Counted from the stretch's first letter, positions 7,543-15,964 are shown. The stretch: 37,170 nt of DNA from Bacteroidales bacterium (GCA_017650305.1 JAGCFD010000045.1:1-37170); one strand, 5' to 3'. The notes: generated by a model from the letters alone, not told the origin. Translations and numbers: made by a program.

Positions 7543-8811
7543 ATGAAAGACCTGCTGACAGAGATATGGGAGTCCATCCGGCGCAACAAGCTGCGCACTG
7601 CCCTCACGGGTTTCGCGGTGGCGTGGGGCATCTTCATGCTCATCGTGCTGCTCGGTGCTGGCAACGGCCTGATGAACGCCTTCATGAACCAGGGAGGACA
7701 GTTTGCCACCAACACGATGGCGGTGTTTGGGGGAGTCACCAGCAAACCCGCAAATGGCTATCAGACCGGTCGGCGCATTAGTCTCAACGACCAAGATGTG
7801 GCCATCACCCAAAGCGCCCTGTTTTCCGGAAATGTGGACAAGATTTCCCCTGAGCTCTTCAAAGGTCCTTATACATTGGCCTTCAAAAGCCGCCACACAT
7901 CCGTCTATCTGAACGGTTGTTATCCGACATTGCAGGAAATGAACAAGATTGAGATGCTGGAGGGCCGTTTTATCAACCCAAATGACATAAAGCAGCACCG
8001 GAAGTCTATTGTTTTAGCCGCTTCTCATGCTATTGAGTTGATGAATGGCGGCGAAGATTACGCCTCCCTGATAGGCAAGACGGTGACCACCGACAACATC
8101 ACATGGGTGGTGGTAGGCGTATATAAGACAGACCGCACGGCGCAACGTGTGGAGGCTTTTGCTCCGATCACGACCATGCAGATGATCACGAATGACATCA
8201 ACAATGTTGACCAGATCAACTTCTCTTTCCATGGATTGACAACCAAGGAGGAGAATGAGCAGTTTGAGAAGACCTACCGTGCCGCGCTCAACCGGGCGCA
8301 CAAAGCGGCGCCGGATGATGAGAGTTCGATCTGGATCTGGAACCGTTTCACACAGAACATGCAGATGGACAAGGGGACGCATTTCATCCGCACGGCATTG
8401 TGGATTTTGGGCATTTTCACGCTGGTGGGCGGCATCGTGGGTGTCTCCAACATCATGCTGATCACCGTGAAAGAGCGCACCCGCGAGTTCGGCATCCGCA
8501 AGGCCATCGGCGCCTCACCGTGGGAAATCATGAAGCTGATTTTAGCGGAGAGCGTCTCCATTACCGCGCTGTTCGGCTATATCGGGATGTTCCTCGGCAT
8601 GGTGGCCTGCGAGGTGATGAAGATGACCGTGGGGCAGTCATCGGTGGAGTTCTTCGGCGAGACCATCCGGCTGTTCGTCAACCCGACCGTCGGCCTCGGC
8701 ATCTCCGTCGGCGTCACCATCCTATTGGTCATCGCCGGCACCCTCGCCGGCATCTCCCCCGCGATGAAGGCCGCAAAGATCCGCCCCATTGAGGCACTGA
8801 ATGACTGCTGA
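7543..8811 (+). CDS. ABC transporter permease (MacB/FtsX type), first copy
   Basis: This 422-residue inner-membrane protein has the MacB layout: N-terminal transmembrane helix (about 20-42, FAVAWGIFMLIVLLGAG), a large periplasmic core domain (about 45-280), then three C-terminal FtsX helices, beginning with LWILGIFTLVGGIVGVSNIMLI. The cytoplasmic loop KERTREFGIRKAIGASPWEI is the family hallmark that contacts the ATPase. It starts 2 bp after the ATPase gene and is followed by a second permease of the same type. The pair probably forms a heterodimer. Confidence 0.92.
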   Translation: MKDLLTEIWESIRRNKLRTALTGFAVAWGIFMLIVLLGAGNGLMNAFMNQGGQFATNTMAVFGGVTSKPANGYQTGRRISLNDQDVAITQSALFSGNVDKISPELFKGPYTLAFKSRHTSVYLNGCYPTLQEMNKIEMLEGRFINPNDIKQHRKSIVLAASHAIELMNGGEDYASLIGKTVTTDNITWVVVGVYKTDRTAQRVEAFAPITTMQMITNDINNVDQINFSFHGLTTKEENEQFEKTYRAALNRAHKAAPDDESSIWIWNRFTQNMQMDKGTHFIRTALWILGIFTLVGGIVGVSNIMLITVKERTREFGIRKAIGASPWEIMKLILAESVSITALFGYIGMFLGMVACEVMKMTVGQSSVEFFGETIRLFVNPTVGLGISVGVTILLVIAGTLAGISPAMKAAKIRPIEALNDC

Positions 8812-8855
8812 CATTTAACTATAAACTTCTAACTGACAACTGATAACTTTTTTTG

Positions 8856-10088
8856 ATGCATTTCGACACAGACACATACCGGGAAATCCTCGATGCGCTG
8901 ACGCGGAACAAGCGGCGCAGCTTCCTCACGGGCTTCGGCATCTTCTGGGGACTATTCATGCTGTTGTTCCTCATAGGCGGCGGTCACGGCCTGAAACAGC
9001 TGTTAGAGAAGAACTTTGAAGGGTTCGCCACGAACTCGGTCATCGTTGCGGCAGAGGAGACCACCAAGCCGTATAAGGGATTCAAGGAGGGGCGGCAATG
9101 GAACTTACGATACAAAGACATCGAACGGCTGAAAACGATGGTGCCCGAACTGGAGGTCGTCACCCCGTTGTTGCCCGAGTGGGGGCGTACTGCCACCCGC
9201 GACGAACACACCGCCAGTTGCTCTGTCAAAGGGGTGGAGGCCGACTACGTCAAGGTGCAGGCCCCCACCTTGAAATTCGGGCGTTATCTCAACCAGGTCG
9301 ATGTGATGCACAAGCGGAAAGTCTGCGTTATCGGCGAGCGAGTTTGGAAGACTCTGTTTCCCGATGGCGACGATCCTTGCGGACAGTATATCTGTGTGGG
9401 AGGGATTTACTATCAGGTCATTGGCGTGGATGTCTGCACCTCCAACATCAACCTCTGGGGCAACAGCGCGGATGAGATCACCATACCTTTCACGGTGATG
9501 AGCGACATTATGAACAGCGGCGACAAGGTGGGTGTGATCTGTACTGTGGGAGGCTCCGGGGTCAATATGAACGAGTTGGAAGGAAGGATACGGCAAGTGA
9601 TTGCCCGTCAGCATTATATCGCTCCCGATGATAAGGAGGCTATGACGCTGCTCAACATGGAGGTGATGTTCAGCATCATCGACAACCTGTTCCGAGGCAT
9701 CAACTTCCTGATCTGGTTGGTGGGCATCGGCACGTTGTTGGCAGGTGCTATCGGGGTGAGTAACATTATGTTGGTAGTCGTGCGCGAGCGGACGGTGGAG
9801 ATTGGCATTCGCAGGGCCATCGGGGCCACGCCGCGTGACATCCTCACGCAGATCATCCTTGAAGGCGTTACGCTCACCATTGTCGCGGGCATGTCCGGCA
9901 TCGTCTTCTCCGTGCTGCTGCTCAACCTTTTTGAGGTCATCACCAAGCACCAGGCCGTATTCCAGATCCAGTTTGGCACGGCGATAGCGGCGTTGCTCCT
10001 GTTAATGCTCTTGGGCCTTCTCGCCGGCATCGCCCCTGCCTACCGCGCCATGCACATCAAACCCGTAGATGCGATGCGAGACGAATAA
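8856..10088 (+). CDS. ABC transporter permease (MacB/FtsX type), second copy
   Basis: This 410-residue protein has the same topology as the preceding permease: one N-terminal transmembrane helix, a periplasmic MacB core domain and three C-terminal helices. The coupling loop reads RERTVEIGIRRAIGATPRDI. The two permeases clearly arose by duplication but differ in the periplasmic domain, which fits a heterodimeric exporter. I chose the ATG at 8856; the TTG just before it adds one residue. The 44-bp gap before it is a TAAC-type low-complexity repeat. Substrate is not predictable from the sequence. Confidence 0.92.
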   Translation: MHFDTDTYREILDALTRNKRRSFLTGFGIFWGLFMLLFLIGGGHGLKQLLEKNFEGFATNSVIVAAEETTKPYKGFKEGRQWNLRYKDIERLKTMVPELEVVTPLLPEWGRTATRDEHTASCSVKGVEADYVKVQAPTLKFGRYLNQVDVMHKRKVCVIGERVWKTLFPDGDDPCGQYICVGGIYYQVIGVDVCTSNINLWGNSADEITIPFTVMSDIMNSGDKVGVICTVGGSGVNMNELEGRIRQVIARQHYIAPDDKEAMTLLNMEVMFSIIDNLFRGINFLIWLVGIGTLLAGAIGVSNIMLVVVRERTVEIGIRRAIGATPRDILTQIILEGVTLTIVAGMSGIVFSVLLLNLFEVITKHQAVFQIQFGTAIAALLLLMLLGLLAGIAPAYRAMHIKPVDAMRDE

Positions 10089-10217
10089 ACAGTTACTAAT
10101 TGGTAGTGAACAGTTAATAGATATATTGTAGATGAAAAACCATTCCCATTTTCTTGGAAGAGGTGCCCGGAAGGGGATGATAGATAATAAATGGAATAAT
10201 AAAAAAACCAACATACA

Positions 10218-11309
10218 ATGAAAAAGAAACTCAAATACGTCATCGGGCTGCTAATTGCCCTGATCTTCATCGGAACCTTCGTCTTTCTCTTCAAGAAGTC
10301 GAGACCCGAAAAGGAGATGTTCAACGAGTACGAAGTCACATACATGGATATCAGTCGGAAGACGCTGATCACCGGACAGATAGGGCCGCGCAACGAGGTT
10401 GCAGTGAAACCACAAATCAACGGTATCATCGCTGAGCTCTACAAGGAGGCCGGTCAGGAGGTAAAGGAGAACGAGGTCATCGCCAAGCTCAAGGTCATCC
10501 CCGACATGAACTCGCTGAGCGCCGCGCAGAGCCGTGTGCGACTGGCCGATATCAACTACAACCAGGCCAAGGCCAACTACGATCGCGAGAAGGCCTTGTA
10601 CGACAAGAAGTTGGTCAGCAACGAGGAGTTTGAGCAGGTGACGCAGGCGTTGCAGCAGGCTCGTGAGGAGAAGTCGGCGGCGCAGGACGCGCTGGAGATC
10701 ATCCGAGACGGTGTCTCCTCCACCAACGCCAAGTCCAGCTCCACACTCATCCGCTCCACCATCTCTGGCTTGATCCTCGACATCCCCGTCAAGGTAGGTA
10801 ACTCCGTCATCCAAGCCAACACGTTGAACGACGGCACCACCGTGGCCACCGTGGCCGACATGAACGACTTGATTTTCAAGGGGAACGTCGATGAGACAGA
10901 GGTCGGCACACTGCGTGAGGGTGCCCCGCTGAAGATCACCATCGGGGCGTTGCAGGATTACACTTTCGATGCCGTGTTGGAGTATATCTCCCCGAAGGCC
11001 GTGCAGAACAACGGGGCCAACCAGTTCGAGATCCGCGCCGCTGTCAAGCCGCAGAGCGACAACAAGATCCGTTCCGGCTACAGCGCGAACGCCGAGATTG
11101 TCTTGGAGAGCGCGGAGCACGTTCTCGCCATCCCCGAGGGCGCTTTGGAGTTCTCTGGCGACTCCACCTTCGTCTATGTCAAGAAAGGCAACGACTTTGA
11201 ACGCCGCAGTATCACCACCGGCATCAGCGACGGCATCAACATCGCGGTTACCAGCGGGTTGAAGGAAGGGGAGAAAGTGCGGGGCACGAAGGTGGTTGGC
11301 AGTTTGTAG
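10218..11309 (+). CDS. Membrane-fusion (periplasmic adaptor) protein
   Basis: This 363-residue protein is a MacA/HlyD-type adaptor. An uncleaved N-terminal anchor (about 5-25, YVIGLLIALIFIGTFVFLF) is followed by a split lipoyl/biotinyl-like domain, with the first half near 60-95 (INGIIAELYKEAGQEVKENE) and the second near 175-200. An alpha-hairpin coiled coil (about 95-165) lies between them, then beta-barrel and membrane-proximal domains. It would connect the inner-membrane permeases to the TolC-like channel encoded next. Its ATG overlaps the stop codon of a 29-codon frame upstream (10132-10221), whose significance is unclear. Confidence 0.92.
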   Translation: MKKKLKYVIGLLIALIFIGTFVFLFKKSRPEKEMFNEYEVTYMDISRKTLITGQIGPRNEVAVKPQINGIIAELYKEAGQEVKENEVIAKLKVIPDMNSLSAAQSRVRLADINYNQAKANYDREKALYDKKLVSNEEFEQVTQALQQAREEKSAAQDALEIIRDGVSSTNAKSSSTLIRSTISGLILDIPVKVGNSVIQANTLNDGTTVATVADMNDLIFKGNVDETEVGTLREGAPLKITIGALQDYTFDAVLEYISPKAVQNNGANQFEIRAAVKPQSDNKIRSGYSANAEIVLESAEHVLAIPEGALEFSGDSTFVYVKKGNDFERRSITTGISDGINIAVTSGLKEGEKVRGTKVVGSL

Positions 11310-11375
11310 TTAGAAATTAGCAGTTAGTAGTTAAAACGAAAAGCCTCAATATATGATAAACATATTCCTTGAGCA

Positions 11376-11388
11376 GCCCCGGAGGGGC
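11376..11388. repeat. GCCCC-GGA-GGGGC mini-hairpin
   Basis: A perfect 5-bp G+C stem with a GGA triloop lies just before the TolC-like gene start. Similar gcccc/ggggc palindromes are frequent between genes in Bacteroidota. Its GNA loop is the same type as in the 5429-5531 array. Confidence 0.5.
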
Positions 11389-11400
11389 AAGACGCGCGAA

Positions 11401-12750
11401 ATGCAATTAACCCCAAACAAGCGAAGCGCAGTGTGGGGCTGGACTTTGATCGCAATCATGATGTGTCTATCCGTTGTGGTGTATGGGCAACAAGCCCAAC
11501 CCACCCACTGGACCCTTGATGCCTGCGTGCAGTACGCCCTTGACCACAACCTGACGGTCAAGCAGAGCGAGCTGGTGAAGTCGCAACGGGAGGTCGAACT
11601 GAACACGGCCAAGAACAGCGTATGGCCGGGAGTGCAGGCAAGTGCCTCGCAGAATTTCTCATTTGGAAGGGGACTGTCGCAAGACAACACCTACGTCAGC
11701 TCCAACACCGCCAACACCTCCTTCGGCATTGGGGGCAGCATGAACCTTTTTACAGGTCTGCGGGTCAAGAATAACATTGAGATGGGCAAACTGAATCTGG
11801 AAGCCGCTACCGCTGACTGCGACAAGGCCAAGGAGGACATTTGCATCGCGGTGACACAGGCCTATATGCTGATTCTGTATCAGATAGAGCTGTGTGATGT
11901 GGCCCAGCTGCAAATTGCCATAGACTCGGCGCAGGTGGAGCGGCTCACCGCCCTGTATGAGCTCGGCAAGATAGGGCCGGCGGAGGTCGCTGCCCGAAAA
12001 TCCACCTTGGCGCAGAGCCGACTCACCTACACACAGGCACATAACGGCTTGGTATCTGCCTTGTTAGATATGACCCAGCTGTTGGAACTGGAAAGTCCTG
12101 AAGGATTTACCGTCGCGACACCTGACGACAACGCATCCCTGCCCACCATCCTGCCGTCGCCGGAACAAATCTACCAGAAGGCATTGGGGAACCGAGCCGC
12201 TGTGAAAGCCGAGGAGATTCGCACCGACTGCGCCAAGACCAACGTTGCATTGGCTAAAAGTGGCTGGTATCCAACGCTTTCGATGAATGGAGGACTCGTC
12301 ACCGACTACTACGCGTTGCTCGGGCATACGGGCAAAGGCTTCGGGGCACAGCTGCGCGACAACTTCAGTCCTTACCTCGGCTTCACACTCAATGTGCCCA
12401 TCTTTGACCGTTTGGAAACGCGCAACAACGTGCGGTTGGCCCAGCTGCAACTCGGGAACCAGCAGATACAGATCGAGAACATCAAGAAACAACTCTATAA
12501 GGAGATCCAGCAAGCATATTACAATGCGGTGTCTGCAAAGGAGAAACTCGCCAGTAGCGAGGTGGCAGAAGTCAGTGCAAAAGAGGCCTTTGAGCTGGAA
12601 ACGGCCCTCTATGAGAACGGAAAATCCACGAGTACTGCCTTCAACGAGGCGAAAAACAACTACTTGCAAGCTGCTTCAAACTTGGCGCAGGCCCGCTGCG
12701 AGTTCCTGTATCAGGTCCGTTTGCTGGAGCTGCTGGCAGGAGAGAATTAA
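11401..12750 (+). CDS. TolC-family outer-membrane efflux channel
   Basis: This 449-residue protein has a signal peptide (residues 1 to about 29, ending VVYGQ) and two repeats of the outer-membrane-efflux-protein fold. The first starts at WTLDACVQYALDHNLTVKQSELV, and a second long helical half (about 240-449) ends in a typical NLAQARCEFLYQVRLLELL helix. It forms the trimeric exit duct of the tripartite pump encoded upstream. I prefer the ATG at 11401. An upstream ATG at 11353 would add 16 residues made from a repeat-like intergenic segment and would bury the signal peptide. No clear terminator follows. Confidence 0.9.
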   Translation: MQLTPNKRSAVWGWTLIAIMMCLSVVVYGQQAQPTHWTLDACVQYALDHNLTVKQSELVKSQREVELNTAKNSVWPGVQASASQNFSFGRGLSQDNTYVSSNTANTSFGIGGSMNLFTGLRVKNNIEMGKLNLEAATADCDKAKEDICIAVTQAYMLILYQIELCDVAQLQIAIDSAQVERLTALYELGKIGPAEVAARKSTLAQSRLTYTQAHNGLVSALLDMTQLLELESPEGFTVATPDDNASLPTILPSPEQIYQKALGNRAAVKAEEIRTDCAKTNVALAKSGWYPTLSMNGGLVTDYYALLGHTGKGFGAQLRDNFSPYLGFTLNVPIFDRLETRNNVRLAQLQLGNQQIQIENIKKQLYKEIQQAYYNAVSAKEKLASSEVAEVSAKEAFELETALYENGKSTSTAFNEAKNNYLQAASNLAQARCEFLYQVRLLELLAGEN

Positions 12751-12904
12751 GCGTTTATAAGCGAAAACTGAGAATTTGAATCGTTACGAGTCAGATAAAA
12801 TTGCTATATTCGCTGCGTCATTTCTTCAGATTCTGTTTCACGGACCTCGCAGCATGTGAAGATTTGACGTAATAGATTTCAATGTAGAGGTTTGTTTTTC
12901 TAAG

Positions 12905-13741
12905 ATGTTAAAGATCAATAAAATACTGTTTCTTATACTTCTTGTGCTGGGACCACTCTTCGTGTTGAACGCTCAAGAAGGAAAATGGTCGGCAAAAGGC
13001 GATGCGGCCTATCAGAAGGGGAATTATTCGAAAGCAATCTCTTTGTACAAGAAAGGTGTGAAAGCCGAAGAAGGTGCCTCCTGCTATGGACTGGGACTCT
13101 GCTACCTGGAAGGACATGGAACGTCCCAGGATCTCAATGAGGCTGCTTTCTACTTGTATCGCGGAGCGGAGCTCTCCAACCTGAAAGCCTCTGCCGAGAT
13201 GCTGGTCCGTCTTGCCGATAAGGGCAATGCCGATGCACAGATGCTCGCCGGACACTGCTATCAGGTGGGCTATGGACTGGAAGAAGACCTTTCGAAAGCG
13301 ATACAGTATTATCAGATGTCGCGAAAGTATAACCTGAAGTATCTGGTGGAAGCCCTGCAACTCACCATTGATGAGGAGCTGACGTCGGCTTCTTCTGCCT
13401 CGCAGTCTGGCTCTGATACTCCCGGTGATGAGATTTTCCGTTTCGCGACCCAAGCACCTGAATTTCCCGGTGGGGTTCAGGCGTTGGTGAACATGCTGGC
13501 TCAGAATGCTGTCTATCCGGAATATTGTCGAGCAAGAGAGATTAAGGGCACCGTACTGATTGAGTTTGTGGTGGAGGCTGACGGGCAGGTGAGCCATGTG
13601 AAGGTAAAGCTGTCTTGTTTCCCGTTGTTGGACAACGAGGCGTTGCGGGTAGTCAGCAAGCAGCCGCGGTGGGAGCCTGGAATCTTGGACGGGAAGCCGG
13701 TGAGGTGCTATTATGCTGTTCCTATGAGGTTTGCCATGTGA
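12905..13741 (+). CDS. Sel1-repeat protein with C-terminal TonB domain
   Basis: This 278-residue protein has a signal peptide (1-23, ending VLNAQ), a TPR/Sel1-like region (about 30-155; GLGLCYLEGHGTSQDLNEAAFYLYRGAEL and MLAGHCYQVGYGLEEDLSKAIQYYQMS are recognisable units), a Ser-rich linker (about 160-172) and a TonB C-terminal domain (about 182-278, with the conserved FPGGVQAL, IKGTVLIEFVVEADGQV and PRWEPGILDGKPV). Classical TonB proteins are anchored by an N-terminal helix and contact TonB-dependent receptors. Here the N-terminus looks like a cleavable signal instead. It stands alone, 154 bp after the efflux operon. Function is unknown. Confidence 0.85.
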   Translation: MLKINKILFLILLVLGPLFVLNAQEGKWSAKGDAAYQKGNYSKAISLYKKGVKAEEGASCYGLGLCYLEGHGTSQDLNEAAFYLYRGAELSNLKASAEMLVRLADKGNADAQMLAGHCYQVGYGLEEDLSKAIQYYQMSRKYNLKYLVEALQLTIDEELTSASSASQSGSDTPGDEIFRFATQAPEFPGGVQALVNMLAQNAVYPEYCRAREIKGTVLIEFVVEADGQVSHVKVKLSCFPLLDNEALRVVSKQPRWEPGILDGKPVRCYYAVPMRFAM

Positions 13742-13781
13742 TGGCCGCTTGAAAGAGCGTCAACATAGAAGGCCTTTATTC

Positions 13782-14760
13782 CAATAGATACATGTTGACT
13801 GTTTAGGCCTGTTTTGAAGGCACGTCATAGTGGTCTGACAGTCTTGTATGTGATTACCTGTCCGATTCTCAATAGTATCAATTCGGCCCGATCCTCATTG
13901 AGGTAAGCTGCAGTTCTGTGTCGGAATAATGCTTCGTAGACGTACCTGTGAAATATTGCTGCTGATAAATAGTGGTATACGCCGAAAGTCATTCTTTTCA
14001 GCTGAATCCAGAAACCATTTTCAATATTCTTTTTGCCTTTTCTCCCATCGTGATTCCACCTTGGATCTTCTGTCTGAAACATCTCCTTTTCGCTCTCTGC
14101 AAGAGTTTGGTAACAAATGTACCGATCCTTGTGTATTCTACTTCCGGTTTTTATGAACTCATATAATCTGGGGTGTAGAAAGTTGGGTGGATTCGACCAC
14201 CTGACGCGAAAAGGATTTCCATTCAAGCTTGTTCTGGTTGCGATCTCGCTTCGAATGATGTCTTTAAAATCATCATCAGGATTCCTGAACAGAATTCTGA
14301 TTTTCTGAGCAATGAACCAGGCTGTTTTTTGGGTTACCTCTAGATCCTTAGCTAGTTGACAAGAAGATATCCCCTGTTTGCTATTACAAAGTAAATAAAT
14401 TCCCATAAACCATTTTATTAATGGGAGTTTTGTGTTTTGGAATATTGTGCCGACTAATACGGAAAATGTGTTCCGGCAATTGCTGCATGCATAACGTCCG
14501 TCCTTTTTCCGATAAATCTTCTTGCATCCGCAATATGGACATACTGGTTCGCCTTGCCATCGAATTTCGGCCAAATATTCTCTGCATTTTTTCTCACTAT
14601 TCAGATGTCGTAATAGTGAATGAATGGATTTGAACTTTGAGAAGTCAATTGTTTTCATATCTTTTGATTTTTAATAAAATGTTTTTCAAGTGCAAAAATA
14701 CAAATAATTCATTATAAATACAAGTGAATATTTATTTTTTCAGTCAAGATGTATCTATTG
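13782..14760 (-). mobile_element. IS1595-family insertion sequence
   Basis: A 979-bp element is bounded by 20-bp terminal inverted repeats with one mismatch: caatagatacatgttgactg at 13782-13801 and the complement of 14741-14760 (cagtcaagatgtatctattg). It holds a single transposase gene on the minus strand. The size fits the IS1595 family. The 8-bp flanks (ctttattc and tgatttta) do not match, so no target duplication remains. The element is A+T-richer than its neighbours. Confidence 0.85.
13825..14658 (-). CDS. IS1595-family transposase lacking the first catalytic segment
   Basis: This 277-residue transposase has an N-terminal zinc ribbon (Cys40, Cys43, Cys58, Cys61), the helix-turn-helix-like ISSCQLAKDLEVTQKTAWFIAQKIR segment (98-121) and the C-terminal half of the DDE/N domain: HKDRY at 176-180 (second Asp, D178) and the NIENGFW...LKR block at 211-222 (N211, K221). 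The usual VDETYIGGK block with the first catalytic Asp is missing. Only about 45 residues separate positions 125 and 172, where family members have roughly 100. The frame is open throughout, so this looks like an in-frame internal deletion and the enzyme is probably inactive. The gene starts about 80 bp inside the right inverted repeat. Confidence 0.82.
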   Translation of the reverse strand: MKTIDFSKFKSIHSLLRHLNSEKKCREYLAEIRWQGEPVCPYCGCKKIYRKKDGRYACSNCRNTFSVLVGTIFQNTKLPLIKWFMGIYLLCNSKQGISSCQLAKDLEVTQKTAWFIAQKIRILFRNPDDDFKDIIRSEIATRTSLNGNPFRVRWSNPPNFLHPRLYEFIKTGSRIHKDRYICYQTLAESEKEMFQTEDPRWNHDGRKGKKNIENGFWIQLKRMTFGVYHYLSAAIFHRYVYEALFRHRTAAYLNEDRAELILLRIGQVITYKTVRPL

Positions 14761-14784
14761 TGATTTTAAGATTTTTTTATCCGT

Positions 14785-14910
14785 TATCTCCAGAATTTCC
14801 AATCCCCCCAACTTCCTCACCCAGCCCCACCCCCTGCACTCCATCCTTTTCTGTCAACCTGCTTCCTCCTAATTAACTCTCATCTTCATCTATTCCACTG
14901 TAAATCACCT
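14785..14910. other. C+T-rich intergenic tract
   Basis: Between the insertion sequence and the NrtR operators, the plus strand is almost free of G (about five in roughly 100 bases from 14798) and is rich in C runs. No gene or inverted repeat is visible. The strand bias is sharp compared with both sides. Confidence 0.5.
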
Positions 14911-14921
14911 TGATAAAGATA

Positions 14922-14942
14922 TTTGCGTAAAATTTACGCAAA
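14922..14942. promoter_or_regulatory. Upstream NrtR-type operator palindrome
   Basis: Perfect 10-bp arms TTTGCGTAAA and TTTACGCAAA flank one central A. It lies about 25 bp before the -7 element of the Nudix-regulator gene and is a strong candidate autoregulatory site. Confidence 0.7.
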
Positions 14943-14967
14943 ATGTGTTTTCGTATCATAAAAAGTG

Positions 14968-14975
14968 TATTTTTG
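14968..14975 (+). promoter_or_regulatory. -7 promoter element of the Nudix/VWA operon
   Basis: TATTTTTG matches TAnnTTTG. It overlaps the second operator palindrome (14973-14991), so binding there would block initiation. Confidence 0.6.
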
Positions 14976-14991
14976 CGTCAAAATTACGCAA
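14973..14991. promoter_or_regulatory. Downstream NrtR-type operator palindrome
   Basis: TTGCGT and ACGCAA half-sites flank a 7-nt A+T-rich centre, a weaker version of the palindrome at 14922-14942. The two centres are 50 bp apart, close to five helical turns. Confidence 0.6.
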
Positions 14992-15009
14992 TTAAATAAT
15001 ACACACGAT

Positions 15010-15933
15010 ATGAGTTATACTTACCAGTTCCCCCATCCAGCTGTCGCCACCGACTGTGTGCTTTTTGGCTTTGATGGTAAAGAGTTGAATGTCTTGTTGA
15101 TAGAGAGAGCTATGGATCCCTACAAGGACATGTGGGCCTTTCCGGGCGGCTTTATGCGGATGGATGAGACCGCGGAGGACTGTGCGCAACGTGAACTGCT
15201 CGAGGAGACAGGTCTCAACATCCAGTCGCTCAATCAGCTGGGCGCCTTCTCGGGCGTGCGCCGCGATCCGCGCGAACGGGTGGTCTCTATCGCCTTCTAT
15301 GCTCTGGTGAAGCCCTCAGAGGTGAGTGGGGGAGACGATGCCCGCCAAGCCCGCTGGTTTCCCATCGATGATGTTCCGCAACTGGCTTTCGATCATGATT
15401 TTATCCTCCGCAAGGCCATGAGCCAGCTCCGCAAGGACATCTATTTCGAGCCCATCGGCTTTGAACTGCTCAACAACGCTTTCACCATGTCAGAACTCCA
15501 ACGCCTTTACGAAGCCATCCTCGGAGTCCATTTCGACCGCCGCAACTTCGAGCGCAAGATGCTCCAGACTGGCATCCTCCAAACCGCGGCAGAGTCGGTG
15601 GATGACCTTCCCGCTTCACACTCCAGGGAACAGTTTAAAGATAACCGTTTCTATGGGTCACACCGGGAAATGAAAAAGATGGACATCAACGACTTGTTTG
15701 GTCCTAGTGAATCACCCTCCCAGATATTGCAGGACACTTCGGCACACATCCACTTCCAAACGCTCTCTACCGAACACTTGTCCATGACTGACGATCGTAA
15801 GATGGAAGCAGACGAGACCTCCCCGGAAGCCCTGCCAAAGCGAAAACCCGGGCGGAAAGGTCGGCTGTTTTCCTTTAACAAGGAGAAATATGATCGCTTC
15901 AAACACGATAATAATTTCAGATTCGAGTTCTAA
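15010..15933 (+). CDS. NrtR-family Nudix-domain transcriptional regulator
   Basis: This 307-residue protein has an N-terminal Nudix domain (about 8-140) with a complete Nudix box (Gly47 to Leu69, pattern GX5EX7REUXEEXGU). A winged-helix domain typical of NrtR/AraR regulators follows (about 150-205, FTMSELQRLYEAILGVHFDRRNFERKML), and a basic C-terminal strand (KRKPGRKGRLFSFNKEKYDRFK). NrtR proteins bind ADP-ribose or related ligands and control NAD or sugar metabolism; AraR of Bacteroides is a relative. Many regulators of this family have a degenerate Nudix box, so the intact one is notable. About 70 low-complexity residues (205-275) are inserted before the final strand. The GTG at 14965 is rejected as start because it lies in the promoter. 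Two operator palindromes precede the gene. Confidence 0.9.
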   Translation: MSYTYQFPHPAVATDCVLFGFDGKELNVLLIERAMDPYKDMWAFPGGFMRMDETAEDCAQRELLEETGLNIQSLNQLGAFSGVRRDPRERVVSIAFYALVKPSEVSGGDDARQARWFPIDDVPQLAFDHDFILRKAMSQLRKDIYFEPIGFELLNNAFTMSELQRLYEAILGVHFDRRNFERKMLQTGILQTAAESVDDLPASHSREQFKDNRFYGSHREMKKMDINDLFGPSESPSQILQDTSAHIHFQTLSTEHLSMTDDRKMEADETSPEALPKRKPGRKGRLFSFNKEKYDRFKHDNNFRFEF

Positions 15934-15964
15934 ACCTTATTTAATAACCATAAATATCATCGTT

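Noticed and set aside
13774-14768. 8-bp target duplication around the insertion sequence
   Set aside because: The flanks ctttattc and tgatttta do not match, so no duplication can be claimed.
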